This document shows, one piece after another, positions 17,100 through 26,510 of a stretch of 64,000 bases of DNA; the stretch's first letter is position 1; each line of letters starts with the position of its first letter. The stretch is from an uncultured Lachnospiraceae bacterium (GTDB taxonomy: Bacteria; Bacillota; Clostridia; Lachnospirales; Lachnospiraceae): contig CAMBLG010000002.1 in the NCBI GenBank assembly GCA_945868435.1, positions 174,105 through 238,104 of the forward strand, read 5' to 3'. Below the pieces are notes generated by a model that saw only the letters and a list, made by a program, of their open reading frames with translations, was not told where the DNA came from and searched no databases. The position numbers and the translations under genes were made by a program.

Positions 17100-17873
17100 T
17101 TAATTAATTGACGCTGCTTCTGCCTCCACCCATTTTTTGATATGTTCCAATTGTATCTCTAATGCACCATCATAAATTCCGATAGGAACCGGTTCGTCCA
17201 ACCCATAAATAATCGGGCATAACTCACTTTCAAAAAAATACACGATCAGCTTCTGCTGATAGGGATCTAAAATCCAGTATTCTCGTACCCCGGCTTCCAT
17301 GTATTTCGCTAATTTCTTTGTGCAATCCTTTCTCTTCGTGGATGGTGAAATAATCTCCAACACATAATCCGGCGCACCATATACACCCCATTTCTTGATC
17401 TTATCATCATGACACAATATTCCCACATCCGGCTGTACCATCGTCTTCTCGTCACAATCCAACTGAACATCTACAGGAGAAACGAAAGGCTGACACGCTC
17501 CTCCCCGCTCCAAAATAAAGTTCGCGATCTGCCGGTATATTTCACCCGCAATCTTCTGATGCAGAAAAGTCGGAGACGCCATGTCATAAAAAACACCATC
17601 GATCAATTCCACCCTCTGGTCATCCGGAAGTGCCCGATAATCCTCGATGGTATAAGCGCCTTGAGAACGAACCTGATAGCTCACCTCCTCCCGCACCACC
17701 ATCGGTTCCGCAAATAACTGTTCCAATGCGTGCAGAGTGTCATAACGCGGACTTACCGTTTCGCCGGAAAAAATCTTCTGAATCGTTCCCAACGGCACCC
17801 CGGATAACTCCGACATCTGTGCATAGCTATAACCCTTTTCCTGCTTTTTCTTCTTCATTTCCTGAATGGTCAT
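17100..17873 (-). CDS. HTH-Uma2 fusion protein
   Basis: A 257-residue two-domain protein. Residues 1-60 form an XRE-type helix-turn-helix (GYSYAQMSELSGVPLGTIQKIFSGE). Residues about 70-250 are a Uma2/DUF820 domain of the PD-(D/E)XK restriction-like fold, with VELIDGVFYDMASPT, VQPDVGILCHDDK and YVLEIISPSTKRKDCTKKLAKYMEAG carrying the expected Glu/Asp and Lys positions. Uma2 proteins have been suggested to act on nucleic acid, often with mobile DNA, but a role is unproved. It stands alone. Confidence 0.85.
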   Translation of the reverse strand: MTIQEMKKKKQEKGYSYAQMSELSGVPLGTIQKIFSGETVSPRYDTLHALEQLFAEPMVVREEVSYQVRSQGAYTIEDYRALPDDQRVELIDGVFYDMASPTFLHQKIAGEIYRQIANFILERGGACQPFVSPVDVQLDCDEKTMVQPDVGILCHDDKIKKWGVYGAPDYVLEIISPSTKRKDCTKKLAKYMEAGVREYWILDPYQQKLIVYFFESELCPIIYGLDEPVPIGIYDGALEIQLEHIKKWVEAEAASIN

Positions 17874-18095
17874 ATGGATGTCCCCCTTGCGCTTATTATG
17901 AAACTGTTGATTTGCTTCTTTTACTATAAGATATATTTGGGATCCCCATTTGTCAACCGTATTTTATTATAAATTTAACCGTTCTGTTCTTCTATTTCCA
18001 TTTTTCGCCCGTTTTTCATTTTGCCCGTTTATATGTACTCCTCAGCCATTGTCCACTTGTGCAAGCACTGAGTCCATTTTCCTCGTCGCCATATC

Positions 18096-18145
18096 AAAAA
18101 GCGGCTGTCGCCACGACAATTTTACTCGTCACAGCGACAGCCACT
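18096..18145 (-). terminator. Intrinsic terminator of the large secreted protein gene
   Basis: On the minus strand GTGGCTGTCGC and GCGACAGCCGC form the base of a long stem, extended by an inner GACGA/TCGTC pairing, followed by TTTTTG. Confidence 0.9.
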
Positions 18146-18182
18146 TCATGCCATCTTCAAGGTACTTTGTTAATTCATACCT

Positions 18183-21100
18183 TTATTTTACGTTTATCTT
18201 CATTTTGACAGTCTTGGTTTTACCATTCTTCAAGATAACCGTTACCGTAATAGTGACGGTTCCTTCATTCTTAGCAGTTACCTTACCACTCTTGCTTACG
18301 GTGGCGACAGACTTCTTACCGGTCGAATAGGTAATTGATTCCACGTTATCCATATCCAGCTTACTGCTCATCTGAACAGAGGTCTTCTTACCCTTCTCTA
18401 CAGTAGTAGATGTCTTCTTAACCTTGACGGTCGCAAGAATTTTCTTCTCAACCGCGGCCGCTTCCTTGGAATCCAGCAACTGGTAGGTTGCGCCCGCCGG
18501 CAGTGTCACGCTGACACTTCCTGCCTTGCTTACAGTGTAAGTCTTGGCGTTTACCAGAATATAATTGCCGGTCTCGGGATCAATTGCCATAACCTTCAGC
18601 TTATTGCCTGCTGTAATATCCCCGGCATCGGCCTTGACGGTATATTCCTTCTCTCCAGCCGTAACCGTCATAGAAATCTCAACAGATTTCGTGCCCGCAG
18701 CCTCTGCAATCTGAGATACAACAGAGCCATTCAGAGTGCCCTTTACACCGGATTTGCTTTTGGAACCGTTCTTGTTCACTTCCGCCTGAGCACTTGTAAT
18801 TTCGCCTGTTGCGCTCTTCTCTACCGTTACCGTTGCATCCGCTTTGCCTACAATGTTTTCGATCACAGAAGTCTCTGTAATTCCGGCTACATTGCCCTGT
18901 GTATCCTTCTGGGTTACCGTGGTAACTTCTACTTCTTTGCCCTTGGCATTTGTCTCGGTCTCTTTCTGGGTCTTCGTAGAAGAACCGTCTGCATTGGTAA
19001 CCGTCTCCGTCGTCTTTACAGAGCCATCCTTTGCAGTCTCAACCACGGTCTCTGTCTTGGTTCCGTCGGTCTTCGTCTCTACCGTTGTCTCAACCTTGGT
19101 CCCATCTGTCTTCGTCTCGGTGCTTGTCTCAACCTTGGTTCTGTCCGGTTTAGTCTCTGTAGTGGTATTATCCGTAGTTGTGCCACCGGATGGTGTCGTG
19201 ATTCCGCCGGATGAGCCTCCTGTGGAACCAGCAGTTCCCTTATATGCGATGGCATATGTTGAAAACTTATCCGTCTGGAAGGTCAAGGTTCTGGTCTGGG
19301 CATCATACCGGGTATTGGATAAAATTTCCGTAAGACCGTTGTGTACACGAACCACTTCATAGCTGGCTCCAACACTTAAACTACCCGCCAGTTCCACGTT
19401 GATCGTTACCGGAGAAGGCAACTCTGTACACGGTGTATCCCAGGACTCTTGCTCTCCGCTACCGGGAACATAATTTTTAACAACGGACTCAGACAACTTA
19501 ACATCCAATGTCTCTGCAACCGTATAATCGCCCGCGGTGGAAGCTATCTCTTCAGCCACTTCCTCTGGAACGTCTGCGGAAGCAATCTCCAGTTTTGCAT
19601 TTCCGTTCTGAACAGCTCCCTCTGTATCCTCAATGCTGGCATTATCAATATTATTATTTGTCACAAAAACGATATCTGATGTCTCTGCAAAACCAGCACA
19701 AATATGTCCTGCATTGGCCGGCATCACAAAGGTATATGTACCACGATCTTCCCCCGGTGTTGCATTCGAAATTACCTGACCATTAATGTTTAGTGTATCT
19801 TTCTGATACTGATAACCTTTGTCCGGTAAAATGGTAACATTGACATTCTCCCCAGCTGCAATCCATGCTTCGAATCGTTCATCAGTTCCGTCCAGCATAT
19901 AAAAGCCCTTTTCAAATCCATTCATCGTGATGCCACCACATTCTGGATTTGGGAACTGAATACCTTCATCAATCTGATAAGACACAGAATACAGAATCGG
20001 GTCTGTGGATCTAAGCGTGATATTGTTTTCTCCATTTTTCTCAAGAATACATCCCGGATCCAAATTCTCTGATGCTGCAATACCATTTGATAAATCACTC
20101 GCTGTAATCTCATAGGTTCTCATACAGTCTGGTATATTGCAAGTCTCATCCATATCGCTACGGGTTACTGCTTTATCCGGATATTTGAAATAATAATTAC
20201 TCCATAACGTACCATCCCCAATAGCACCTATGAGCTGAATCTCTCCCTCGGTATGAACGATACAATCCGTTGTATCACCATAAGCCGTTCTATCAAACAA
20301 TGCCGATGTAGCCTTTGCCTTAACCTTCGTACAATAGATATCTACACTTTCGACCTCACTAAAAGCTGTTACTGCATATATCACTGTATTAATCGTGTCT
20401 CTTGCATGGAACTCATAGTTATCCAAATTCACTTTTCTAATTCCACTAAACGCTGTTGTTGCAGGAGTGTTTTCCGTTCCAATGTTCAAGATGATATTAT
20501 TAGCAAAACGGATTTCTTCTGCCGGGTTAGAAGCATCTGTTGCATGAATACCTTCTGCCAGCTCCAAACAAGCCGGATATTCAGGCTCAGTATCCATAGC
20601 ATCAAATCCCACTATGGCACCCTCACCCAATTCAATGCCTTTAAGCTTTGTTGTTCCTTTTTTTACTATCACGCTCACACTGGAAGTGCCTTCAATTTTG
20701 AGCGTTTTTCCGGCACCATCATACCCATCGAATGTGATCTGTGGAACGCCCCATGAATTCTCTGGGTCAATCGTAATCTTTCCATTAGAAACTCCTTCAA
20801 ATGAATAGTAGGCACTTGTAGGAGCTCCTTCTTGTAGGAGTATCGTATCGTCGATGGTAATGGAAACAGGCGTGCCTCCTTCAGGATTCGCACCGCCACC
20901 ATTTGCATCGCCAAATCCAAATTCCAATTCAAAATTGGAATTGACAGCATTACCTTCACCTACCCATGATGCTAAATCAAGCTTAACACCTGCTTCACCT
21001 GCAAATTCTGCTACAGCCTCACCGTTTTGTGTGTATTTCTCTGCTCCATCGGCACGTACAGTTACACCCCGGACAGTATCAAGCTGATAACCACTTTTGG

Positions 21101-21713
21101 CAACAAACTTGATTGTTATCGCCGATGCTGTCGATACATTAATTGACGCATAATGATCCCCTTCCTCACTTACCATTGTAAAGGAATCAGCATCATCCAA
21201 CTTGTAATAAATACTTCCACCTTCGATCGCATGCCCCTGACAAGTAAATCTTAAGGAACCTGCCTCTGCTCCCGGCTGTCCCGGGGCGCCACCAGAATTG
21301 TCCTCTGCAAATTCCACGCCACTAAGTGAATAAGTCGTACCTTCTTCTGTCAATTCATACCCCGAGATACTTGCAAGTGCTTCTTGAATGTTTGTATCAT
21401 TTTTTATTTCGATTTCTGTGTTCTCGCCTATCTTCAACCGCGTTGCTGCCCAGTCAATACGATAGTTTTCATTTGGAGTAATTCGTATGGCTGTGACGTT
21501 TGCCTTTGTATCTGAATTTCCACAAGACTCCCAATTACTGCCTGTAAGGACTTCTACTTTGCCCTCTGATGCATCTGCATCATTTTGAAAGCTTACCGTT
21601 ATGGTAGCATTCGCCGCCTTCACCAGCATCGGTGCCTGTCCACTAACCAACATGGAGAAGGCAACCAACACACTTAAGAATGCGGCCATTGTTCGTTTGA
21701 GTTTCACTCTCAT
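18183..21713 (-). CDS. Large secreted protein with Big_2-like C-terminus
   Basis: An exported protein of 1176 residues. The signal peptide is RVKLKRTMAAFLSVLVAF followed by a cut near SGQAPMLVKA. The start follows AAAGGAGG; 15 upstream codons are rejected. The N-terminal two thirds hold Gly/Asn-rich beta repeats resembling bacterial surface adhesin modules. At about residues 890-1000 there is a Thr/Lys/Asp-rich stretch with the recurring unit TKTDGT. The end is an Ig-like Big_2 type domain (VKKTSTTVEKGKKTSVQ...VTAKNEGTVTITVTV). No LPXTG or choline-binding repeats are seen, so wall attachment is unclear. It is likely a surface or matrix protein of unknown ligand. Confidence 0.85.
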   Translation of the reverse strand: MRVKLKRTMAAFLSVLVAFSMLVSGQAPMLVKAANATITVSFQNDADASEGKVEVLTGSNWESCGNSDTKANVTAIRITPNENYRIDWAATRLKIGENTEIEIKNDTNIQEALASISGYELTEEGTTYSLSGVEFAEDNSGGAPGQPGAEAGSLRFTCQGHAIEGGSIYYKLDDADSFTMVSEEGDHYASINVSTASAITIKFVAKSGYQLDTVRGVTVRADGAEKYTQNGEAVAEFAGEAGVKLDLASWVGEGNAVNSNFELEFGFGDANGGGANPEGGTPVSITIDDTILLQEGAPTSAYYSFEGVSNGKITIDPENSWGVPQITFDGYDGAGKTLKIEGTSSVSVIVKKGTTKLKGIELGEGAIVGFDAMDTEPEYPACLELAEGIHATDASNPAEEIRFANNIILNIGTENTPATTAFSGIRKVNLDNYEFHARDTINTVIYAVTAFSEVESVDIYCTKVKAKATSALFDRTAYGDTTDCIVHTEGEIQLIGAIGDGTLWSNYYFKYPDKAVTRSDMDETCNIPDCMRTYEITASDLSNGIAASENLDPGCILEKNGENNITLRSTDPILYSVSYQIDEGIQFPNPECGGITMNGFEKGFYMLDGTDERFEAWIAAGENVNVTILPDKGYQYQKDTLNINGQVISNATPGEDRGTYTFVMPANAGHICAGFAETSDIVFVTNNNIDNASIEDTEGAVQNGNAKLEIASADVPEEVAEEIASTAGDYTVAETLDVKLSESVVKNYVPGSGEQESWDTPCTELPSPVTINVELAGSLSVGASYEVVRVHNGLTEILSNTRYDAQTRTLTFQTDKFSTYAIAYKGTAGSTGGSSGGITTPSGGTTTDNTTTETKPDRTKVETSTETKTDGTKVETTVETKTDGTKTETVVETAKDGSVKTTETVTNADGSSTKTQKETETNAKGKEVEVTTVTQKDTQGNVAGITETSVIENIVGKADATVTVEKSATGEITSAQAEVNKNGSKSKSGVKGTLNGSVVSQIAEAAGTKSVEISMTVTAGEKEYTVKADAGDITAGNKLKVMAIDPETGNYILVNAKTYTVSKAGSVSVTLPAGATYQLLDSKEAAAVEKKILATVKVKKTSTTVEKGKKTSVQMSSKLDMDNVESITYSTGKKSVATVSKSGKVTAKNEGTVTITVTVILKNGKTKTVKMKINVK

Positions 21714-21968
21714 ATGATCTCCTCCTTTTGTTAAACTTACTAGTTTCATCTCCTGCACGCATAAAGAAATCTAAAGTACTTGCTATCCTTTTTCCGCAGC
21801 CGCATATCTATTTTGCGAAAATTCGGAATCGACAGTATCAGGACTCATTGTGTAACGCAAACGGCGCAACGATTACAACAGGCCACTATCTGTCCTGAAT
21901 CATACCTGATACAAACTCGATTCCGGATTTGAGCAAAATACGATACACGGCTGCGGATTCCTATCTGC
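21714..21968. other. Intergenic region with degenerate repeat pieces
   Basis: A stretch of about 30 bases around 21815-21846 (GGAATCGACAGTA core) matches part of the degenerate mobile repeat at 49018-49033, and the piece near 21938 (ATACGATACACGGCTGC) recurs near 22765. They look like decayed short elements. No gene is seen. Confidence 0.45.
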
Positions 21969-22697
21969 TTATTTCTTTGTGGTCTTGCTTACTGCGCTGC
22001 TCCACTTACCTTCCGCTGTAACCTTCTGTCCCAATTCATCCGTGTAGTTCTTGTACGCACGAATTCTTACATAGTATTTTTTACTTCCCTTGAGCTTCTT
22101 GATGGTGTAGCTGGTCTTGCTCTTAGAAACCTTAATGGTTTTCGCAGAAGCAAAGTTCTTGCTGGTGCTGTACTGAATTTCATAGCCGCTGATGGAAGAG
22201 CTCTTCTTCCAGGTCAGCTTCAGTGCCTTAGACTGAGCGGTTGCCTTCAAGCCACTCACCTTGCCAACCTTAGGAACTGTTGCAAGACCACCTTCAGAAT
22301 TTGCAAACACAATTCCTGCCACAGAAAATCCATAGGCCTGATTGGCAGCAACCGGATCATCCGCTGCGTGATAGATCAGGGTAACTGCAACTCTTCCATC
22401 TCCCGGAACCGATGCAATCTCAAGCGGATTTCTGCCCTGGCTGTCCTTTGCCGTTGACTTGCTTCCTACATTCTCAAGCTTATTGCCATTCACAGATTCT
22501 ACCCAGAATTCCAAATCGTTCAAATCGAAATCTCCAATAATAGAAGATCCGTTTGTAACATTTTCGTAAATCTGATCCCCGATGCGAATGACCAGAACCG
22601 TCGCATCCTCCGTCTCGGCAAATGCCGGCACCGGGGTGAACAAGCTTACCAGACACATACAGAATGCCAATATAACACTTCCCAATTTTTTCTTCAT
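21969..22697 (-). CDS. Secreted fibronectin type III domain protein
   Basis: A 242-residue exported protein with signal peptide KKKLGSVILAFCMCLVSLF and cut near PVPAFAE. Residues about 30-140 form an unassigned beta-rich domain resembling cohesin or carbohydrate-binding modules (DATVLVIRIGDQIYENV). Residues about 147-240 are a fibronectin type III domain (VPKVGKVSGLKATAQSKALKLTWKKS, YEIQYSTSKNFASA, KKYYVRIRAY). It is near the large secreted protein gene but separated by 255 bases, so it probably has its own promoter. A surface-binding role is inferred. Confidence 0.85.
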   Translation of the reverse strand: MKKKLGSVILAFCMCLVSLFTPVPAFAETEDATVLVIRIGDQIYENVTNGSSIIGDFDLNDLEFWVESVNGNKLENVGSKSTAKDSQGRNPLEIASVPGDGRVAVTLIYHAADDPVAANQAYGFSVAGIVFANSEGGLATVPKVGKVSGLKATAQSKALKLTWKKSSSISGYEIQYSTSKNFASAKTIKVSKSKTSYTIKKLKGSKKYYVRIRAYKNYTDELGQKVTAEGKWSSAVSKTTKK

Positions 22698-23007
22698 AGA
22701 TACTTCCTCCTAATGCTGTAACTAAATGTATATCCTTTTTCCGCAGACGTCTGATCAAAATATGATACACGGCTGCAAACGAAATATATAGTATGATTTT
22801 ACCATATATTTAGGACCAATTCCCTAAATTACCAGATGAGGCATTGGTCTATTCCGGCAATTTTCTCTTTTCGACATTCATCTTATATATTATAATGATA
22901 CAAGGGTCAAAAGGTCAGAACTCGTTCCTGCTCGCAGGATAAGAGCTCTGACTTGTTGATCCTCATATCATTATAATAAGGTGTAAAAGGTACAAAGGGA
23001 GGACTCT
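22698..23007. promoter_or_regulatory. Intergenic region with a 15-bp nested hairpin
   Basis: At 22914-22952 GTCAGA, CTC and TCCTGC pair with GCAGGA, GAG and TCTGAC in a long nested hairpin. TATAAT-like boxes lie just before it (near 22890) and after it (near 22971). It is upstream of the double-HTH gene on the plus strand and may be its leader structure or operator. No T-run follows. Confidence 0.45.
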
Positions 23008-24741
23008 ATGAAATTCAGCGACTATATGAACCAGTACATTGAAATACTTGAATGCTCAGCCAAGGAACTGGCGAAGGTCTGTGACCTGTCTGCCGCTGTC
23101 ATCAGCCGTTACCGCACCGGCGAACGCGAACCTGCCGCAGACAGTGCGCAGCTGGAGAAGCTGATTGTTGGAATCGCAAAGCTCGCCAGGGAAAAAGGCG
23201 TTATCGACCTGTCCGAGGCGCAAATCCGCAGAGATTTTGATGCAGCTCTCAATCAAAAAAATTCGGATTACGAAAATTTTTCTGCCAACTTTGATGCACT
23301 TATTACACAACTGGATATCAACATGAAAGCACTATCACAGGCTTCGAGTTTTGACCTGTCCTACCTGTACCGGATTCGCTCCGGCCATAGGCGGCCCAGC
23401 GACCTCAATTCCTTTTGCAACAGCTTTTGTCTGTATATCGTGTCCCATTACAGCGGCGTAGCGGATAAAGAAACGGCTGCATCCCTGTTGGGCTGTTCTG
23501 TTGAACAAATTCAGACTGACGACGACTATCAGTACCATCTGAGGAACTGGCTGTACACCAGCACCACAGAAAAGAGCCAAACCGATATGGAGAGCTTTCT
23601 TCAAAACCTGGACACTTTTAATCTGGATGAATACATTCGCGCCATTCATTTTGATGAACTGAAAGTGCCTACCATGCCTTTTCAAATTTACTCCCCGCGC
23701 TCCTACTACGGCGTTGAGGAAATGCGAAAAGGCGAGCTGGACTTTTTCAAGCACACTGTGCTGGCAAAATCCATGGAACCCATTTTCATGTGCAGTGATA
23801 TGCCAATGTCCGATATGGCGAAGGATATGGATTTTAACCGAAAGTGGATGTTTGCCATTGCCATGTCCTTAAAGAAGGGGCTTCATCTGAATATCATTCA
23901 CAACATAGACCGACCGTTCCATGAGATGATGCTGGGGCTGGAGAGCTGGATTCCCATCTATATGACGGGACAGGTCTCCCCTTACCATCTGCCCAATGTG
24001 TCCACCCATGTGTACCACCATTTCAACTATGTGTCCGGCACGGTGGCACTGACCGGCGAATGCTTAAGCGGGCATCACGACCGCGGCAAATATTATCTGA
24101 CCAACAACCGCGAGGAGGTGGCCTACTACAAACAAAAAGCAGCCGACCTTCTCTCAAAGGCAGAGCCGCTTATGGAAATCTTTCGGACGGAATCCGAAGC
24201 GCTTTTTGAAACCTATCAGCAGACTGAAGCACATGAGACCGGCAATCGGCACAATATTTTATCCACGCCGCCGATCTACACGCTCACGCCAGAGCTTCTT
24301 ACACAAATTCTTGACCGCGCAAAGCTTACAACTGCTCAACGGGAAAAGGTACTTCGTCATGCAAAGCAGCAGCGGACTTTGTTCGAAGAAACACTGCAAA
24401 ACGCGTATGTCTATGACGAATTTGCCACGATCTCACAGGAGGAGTTCGCAGAGCATCCGGCTCAGCTGGCTCTGTCGGACGCATTTTACGAGGCGGACAT
24501 TCCCTATACCTATGAGGAATATCTGGCTCATATCCGGCTGACAAAAGAGTTTGCCGACACACATTCGGGCTACAAGGTTCAGACGGACGCCAAACAGACC
24601 TTCCGCAATATCCAGATTCACATCATCGAGGGAAAATGTGTGCGTTTGTCCAAGAGTAAGACTCCGGTCATCCATTTTGTCATCCGGCACCCGAAAATGG
24701 TCAGTGCCCTGGAGCATTTTGTCGCGCCGGTGATGGAATAA
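23008..24741 (+). CDS. Unassigned 577-residue protein with two HTH-like segments
   Basis: I do not recognise a named family. Residues 1-65 look like an XRE-type helix-turn-helix (AKELAKVCDLSAAVISRYRTGEREP), and residues about 90-130 repeat the pattern (MKALSQASSFDLSYLYRIRSGHRRPSD), so the protein has two candidate DNA-binding segments. The remaining about 430 residues are soluble with no membrane helix. The start follows GGGAGG. It is a single gene with a strong hairpin in its leader. A regulator with an unknown sensor part is the best guess. Confidence 0.7.
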   Translation: MKFSDYMNQYIEILECSAKELAKVCDLSAAVISRYRTGEREPAADSAQLEKLIVGIAKLAREKGVIDLSEAQIRRDFDAALNQKNSDYENFSANFDALITQLDINMKALSQASSFDLSYLYRIRSGHRRPSDLNSFCNSFCLYIVSHYSGVADKETAASLLGCSVEQIQTDDDYQYHLRNWLYTSTTEKSQTDMESFLQNLDTFNLDEYIRAIHFDELKVPTMPFQIYSPRSYYGVEEMRKGELDFFKHTVLAKSMEPIFMCSDMPMSDMAKDMDFNRKWMFAIAMSLKKGLHLNIIHNIDRPFHEMMLGLESWIPIYMTGQVSPYHLPNVSTHVYHHFNYVSGTVALTGECLSGHHDRGKYYLTNNREEVAYYKQKAADLLSKAEPLMEIFRTESEALFETYQQTEAHETGNRHNILSTPPIYTLTPELLTQILDRAKLTTAQREKVLRHAKQQRTLFEETLQNAYVYDEFATISQEEFAEHPAQLALSDAFYEADIPYTYEEYLAHIRLTKEFADTHSGYKVQTDAKQTFRNIQIHIIEGKCVRLSKSKTPVIHFVIRHPKMVSALEHFVAPVME

Positions 24742-24788
24742 ACTTCGTTGTTACTATTTACAGCTCTCCACCCACATGTGCACTTCGT

Positions 24789-25565
24789 TTACAATATTTC
24801 GATTCCGCTATCCTCATAGAGCGCCACCGTAGTAGGTGAAATTCCGTCGTCCGTGATGACCATATTGATGTCATCGATGGATGCATAACTGGAAATGGAG
24901 GCGGAATCGAACTTTGTGTGATCAATGAGCGCAATGCACTTGGCGGAACGGCGAAGAAATTCCCGCTTCAGGTCTGCCTCATAGATACTGAAATCCGTAA
25001 GTCCTTCGTCCACGGAAAAACCTCTGGCAGAGACAAAGGCGATATCTGCATTGATCCGCGCCAGAAGATCCCTTCCCAGAAGACCTTCAATGGAGGCCGA
25101 CTGTTGCGTAACGATTCCGCCCACCAGAATCACGGTAATTCCCGGAATGTCCTTTAACGCCAGTGCCGTGTAGATTCCATTGGTGATCACGGTCAGTTGG
25201 TGAAATCCTGTCAGTTGTCGTGCCAATGTGTAAGCAGTGGAGCTTGCATCCAATATGATACACATATGGTCTTTGATCATGGGAAGCGCCTTTGCGGCAA
25301 TCTGTTCCTTCTCATGAATATTCTCCAGCTCCCTCTCCTGAAAATGGTAAGGTCTGACGGTAAGCTCCTGCTTGTCCTCCGCCGCTTCCCGGTATATGGC
25401 GCCGCCGTGAGTTTTAGTCAGAAGTCCCTCCTTTTCCATCCGGTTCAAATCGGTTCGGATGGTGGTTGCTGACACATTGAGCATCTCGCTCAGCTCGTTG
25501 GTTGTGGCCTTTCTATTTTTCTTTAGATAATCCAAGAGCAAATTTTGACGTTCCAGAAGCATCAT
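24789..25565 (-). CDS. DeoR/GlpR-family transcriptional regulator
   Basis: A 258-residue regulator. Residues 1-55 form the DeoR-type winged helix (KKNRKATTNELSEMLNVSATTIRTDLNRMEKEGLLTKTHGGA) and the rest a sugar-phosphate-sensing DeoRC domain (ILDASSTAYTLARQL, TNGIYTALAL, VLVGGIVTQQSASIEGL). It is divergent from the fructose-6-phosphate aldolase gene and so likely controls it. The intergenic region has repeated TTTCAAAAG-type motifs typical of DeoR operators. Confidence 0.9.
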   Translation of the reverse strand: MMLLERQNLLLDYLKKNRKATTNELSEMLNVSATTIRTDLNRMEKEGLLTKTHGGAIYREAAEDKQELTVRPYHFQERELENIHEKEQIAAKALPMIKDHMCIILDASSTAYTLARQLTGFHQLTVITNGIYTALALKDIPGITVILVGGIVTQQSASIEGLLGRDLLARINADIAFVSARGFSVDEGLTDFSIYEADLKREFLRRSAKCIALIDHTKFDSASISSYASIDDINMVITDDGISPTTVALYEDSGIEIL

Positions 25566-25689
25566 GGCATTTCTCTCCCAATTTTATTCTTCTAAATCTT
25601 CTATATCATCTATATCTTCTATAATGACTATCATAATATATCCCCGCATAAAACACAAGTTTTCTTCTTCCCAAGTTTGGCGTTTCAAA

Positions 25690-25725
25690 AGTTTTCAAAA
25701 GAAAACACAAATAAACAAAAGTTTC
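25690..25725. promoter_or_regulatory. Candidate DeoR-type operator repeats
   Basis: The direct and inverted copies CAAAAGTTTTCAAAAG and CAAAAGTTTC lie just upstream of the aldolase promoter, between the divergent genes. Repeated short A/T-rich blocks are typical for DeoR proteins. This is a motif-level guess. Confidence 0.4.
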
Positions 25726-25727
25726 TA

Positions 25728-25756
25728 TTGCATAAAACGAAAGAAGATGATACTAT
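25728..25756 (+). promoter_or_regulatory. Sigma-A promoter of the aldolase gene
   Basis: TTGCAT (25728-25733), a 17-base spacer and TACTAT (25751-25756) precede the gene by about 45 bases. Confidence 0.7.
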
Positions 25757-25802
25757 ATGAGTATCAATGATAATACTGTTACAATTTACGGAGGTATTTA
25801 CT

Positions 25803-26456
25803 ATGAAATTCTTTATCGACACAGCCAATGTAGACGATATCAGAAAAGCCAACGACATGGGCGTGATCTGTGGTGTTACCACAAACCCATCCCTGATTGC
25901 CAAGGAAGGCAGAGACTTCAACGAGGTTATCAAGGAGATTACTTCCATCGTTGACGGACCGATCAGCGGCGAGGTGAAGGCTACAACCGTTGACGCAGAA
26001 GGCATGATCAAGGAAGGCCGCGAGATTGCCAAGATCCATCCAAACATGGTTGTAAAAATTCCTATGACTGTGGAAGGCCTGAAGGCTACCAAGGTTCTCT
26101 CCTCAGAGGGCATCAAGACAAATGTAACTCTGATCTTCTCTGCAAACCAGGCTCTTCTGGCGGCAGAAGCAGGTGCTACATATGTGTCTCCTTTCCTTGG
26201 AAGACTCGATGACATCTCACAGCCGGGTATCGATCTGATCCGCACCATCGCTGATATCTTCGACATCTACGGATACAGCACAGAGATCATTGCAGCTTCT
26301 GTTCGTAACCCGATCCATGTAACTGACTGTGCGCTTGCAGGTGCTGACATTGCTACCGTTCCATATGCGGTGATCGAGAACATGACCAAGCATCCGCTGA
26401 CCGATCAGGGAATTGCAAAATTCCAGGCAGATTACAAGGCTGTATTCGGCGAATAA
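25803..26456 (+). CDS. fsa: Fructose-6-phosphate aldolase/transaldolase (TalC type)
   Basis: A 217-residue class I aldolase of the small transaldolase family. The start [18 protein letters not shown] is the family N-terminus and follows GGAGG by nine bases. The Schiff-base lysine is in [14 protein letters not shown] (about residue 85). Other signatures are [16 protein letters not shown] and [11 protein letters not shown]. It either splits fructose 6-phosphate to dihydroxyacetone and glyceraldehyde 3-phosphate or transfers the dihydroxyacetone unit; the subfamily cannot be separated by eye. A DeoR regulator is divergent. Confidence 0.93.
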   Translation: MKFFIDTANVDDIRKANDMGVICGVTTNPSLIAKEGRDFNEVIKEITSIVDGPISGEVKATTVDAEGMIKEGREIAKIHPNMVVKIPMTVEGLKATKVLSSEGIKTNVTLIFSANQALLAAEAGATYVSPFLGRLDDISQPGIDLIRTIADIFDIYGYSTEIIAASVRNPIHVTDCALAGADIATVPYAVIENMTKHPLTDQGIAKFQADYKAVFGE

Positions 26457-26482
26457 AATCAATCATAATTGCAGACGCGAAA

Positions 26483-26510
26483 AGAGCGCGGGGATTATTC
26501 CTCGCGCTCT
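26483..26510. terminator. Hairpin between convergent genes
   Basis: AGAGCGCG and CGCGCTCT form an 8-bp stem between the aldolase gene and the converging Arg-rich gene, overlapping the stop codon of the latter. On the minus strand it is followed by TTTTCGC. Confidence 0.65.
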
